From assembly GCA_031549085.1 (NCBI GenBank), contig JAVBQL010000014.1, forward strand, positions 62,001 to 126,000: a DNA stretch of 64,000 nucleotides, in the 5' to 3' direction. Numbering within the stretch: position 1 is the stretch's first letter; each line of letters opens with the position of its first letter. The position numbers and the translations under genes were made by a program. The notes beneath the pieces are model-generated. The model had not been told where the DNA came from. It worked only from the letters and a program-made list of their open reading frames with translations, and did no database searches. The stretch comes from JAVBQL01 sp031549085 (lineage in GTDB: Bacteria > Spirochaetota > GWE2-31-10 > MWDO01). Of the stretch, positions 63,137 to 64,000 are shown in pieces.

Positions 63137-64000
63137 TTGACACTGAAAAAAAATAGCAGATTTGTGGGATCTGCTCTGCTGATTGCCTTTTTCTCACTCC
63201 TATCACGTCTATTGGGAGTTTTAAGGTCCTCGCTTCTTGCGGCTTTCTATGGAGCAACAGGCTCAAGCGGACTCAGTGACTGCTATACTGCAAGCTTCAA
63301 ACTTCCTGATATCATATTCAATCTCGTCGCTGCAGGTTCAATCTCCATAATACTTATTCCATACTTTTCATCTTTTATCTCAAAAGATGATGAAGAGAGC
63401 CTAAATAGAGCATGTTCAAGCTTTTTTAATCTATTTCTATTATTAATAGTAGCTTTTACCGTTTTTGCATTTTTTTTTGCTCCATACTTCGTTAGAAATT
63501 TTTTGGTTGCTGGCTGGACAAATGAGAGTAATATCGTTCTTACAATAAAGATGACACGCATTTTACTCTTGCAAGTGCTCTTTATGACGATGTCGAGCAT
63601 CTTTGGTTCATATCTCAATTCAATTGAGAGATTTTTTAGTTACTCCGTTGCGATGCTTTTTTATAATGTTGGAATAATATTTGGTATAGTCTTTTTATCA
63701 CCTATTTTTAGCATAGAGGGTGTTGTTTGGGGGGTTGTTATTGGTGCTTTTGGCCATTTTCTAATTCAGCTGATTGGCTCTATCAAAAACGGCTTTAGGT
63801 ACTCCTTTGTTCTGCCATCTTTTAATAGAGAGGAGAGAGAGCTTTTTCTTGTTGCAATTCCTCGTATAATTGCTATAAGCAGTGAGCAGCTTGTTAGGTT
63901 CTTCTTTGTTAATTTTGGTTCTTTCATATTTTTAGGCTCTATATTTATTTTTGATAATATAGAGAATATAGGAATGCTCCCCTATGGAATAATTGCTGTT
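63137..64000 (+). CDS. murJ: Lipid II flippase MurJ (partial, runs off the right edge)
   Basis: The frame runs 288 codons from TTG 63137 to the window end. Seen are SALLIAFFSLLSRLLGVLRS at the N-terminus, TASFKLPDIIFNLVAAGSIS and SIFGSYLNSIERFFSYSVAM, with alternating TM helices, as in MurJ/MviN. It flips lipid II across the cytoplasmic membrane for peptidoglycan synthesis. AGGG lies about nine bases before the start; an earlier TTG at 63132 is stopped at once. The start is the least certain point. Confidence 0.88.
   Translation, partial: MTLKKNSRFVGSALLIAFFSLLSRLLGVLRSSLLAAFYGATGSSGLSDCYTASFKLPDIIFNLVAAGSISIILIPYFSSFISKDDEESLNRACSSFFNLFLLLIVAFTVFAFFFAPYFVRNFLVAGWTNESNIVLTIKMTRILLLQVLFMTMSSIFGSYLNSIERFFSYSVAMLFYNVGIIFGIVFLSPIFSIEGVVWGVVIGAFGHFLIQLIGSIKNGFRYSFVLPSFNREERELFLVAIPRIIAISSEQLVRFFFVNFGSFIFLGSIFIFDNIENIGMLPYGIIAV

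Overview
The window is an AT-rich (about 30 % GC) bacterial chromosome segment with tightly packed operons, frequent TTG/GTG starts and many exported proteins with Sec-type signal peptides. The gene set points to a diderm bacterium: RlmE, RmuC, MurJ, an ECF sigma factor with a periplasmic Spy-like protein, a TlyC-type CBS protein and many TPR and WG-repeat exported proteins. A spirochaete or a relative is my best guess, mainly from the phoH - 7TM-HD - ybeY - tlyC order and overall style. No rRNA or tRNA gene was found, so this is inference.

Layout. 1-696 (minus) is the start of an exported M28-peptidase-like gene running off the left edge. 936-7220 is a translationally coupled operon: phoH, a PgpH-like HD phosphodiesterase, ybeY, tlyC and an exported TPR protein. 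It is followed by a divergent MurC-like ligase (7562-9028). 9320-13126 holds a Thr-rich TPR protein and two response-regulator genes (HD-GYP; receiver plus ATPase). 13350-17760 holds a zinc alcohol dehydrogenase with a signal peptide, rlmE, a DksA-like protein and a spy/ECF sigma/anti-sigma cluster. 18199-25628 is housekeeping: neuB-like, comF, scpA, folK, Memo family, rmuC and an archaeal-type aspartyl-tRNA synthetase. 26227-31702 holds a LecA-like/CAP exported protein, a CbiM-PDGLE transporter, a DUF350 membrane protein, KDPG aldolase and rubrerythrin. 32210-39621 holds a two-component system, MoxR/DUF58, a TetR regulator and accBC. 40046-43682 holds hisI, an FG-GAP protein and a TPR protein with an Mrr-like C-terminus. 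After a 0.9-kb gene-free AT-rich stretch come a small basic protein, tsaE and tsaB. 46393-48285 is an accessory patch with a membrane protein and a gene broken by an in-frame TAA and a -1 frameshift at an A7 run. 48556-54069 holds a ferredoxin/aldehyde ferredoxin oxidoreductase pair, a sulfatase-fold membrane protein and tgt. 55147-59516 is a metallo-beta-lactamase-fold protein coupled to dnaE. The right end holds a CheR-like methyltransferase, two tandem WG-repeat proteins and the start of murJ.

The least explained material lies between genes. (1) A family of long hairpin elements has related arms but completely different, internally self-complementary apical stems. (2) A second dispersed repeat carries a GCGTGCCACGTCC-like core, and one locus looks like a chimera of the two. 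(3) A pseudoknot-capable structured RNA candidate lies at 54344-54525 beside a 59-codon gene with a strong ribosome binding site. (4) A promoter-to-terminator small RNA candidate lies at 54718-54815. (5) A leader motif is shared by phoH and the CheR-like gene. (6) A set of mutually exclusive pairings precedes the ferredoxin/AOR operon. All homology calls come from recognising motifs by eye; no database search was run.
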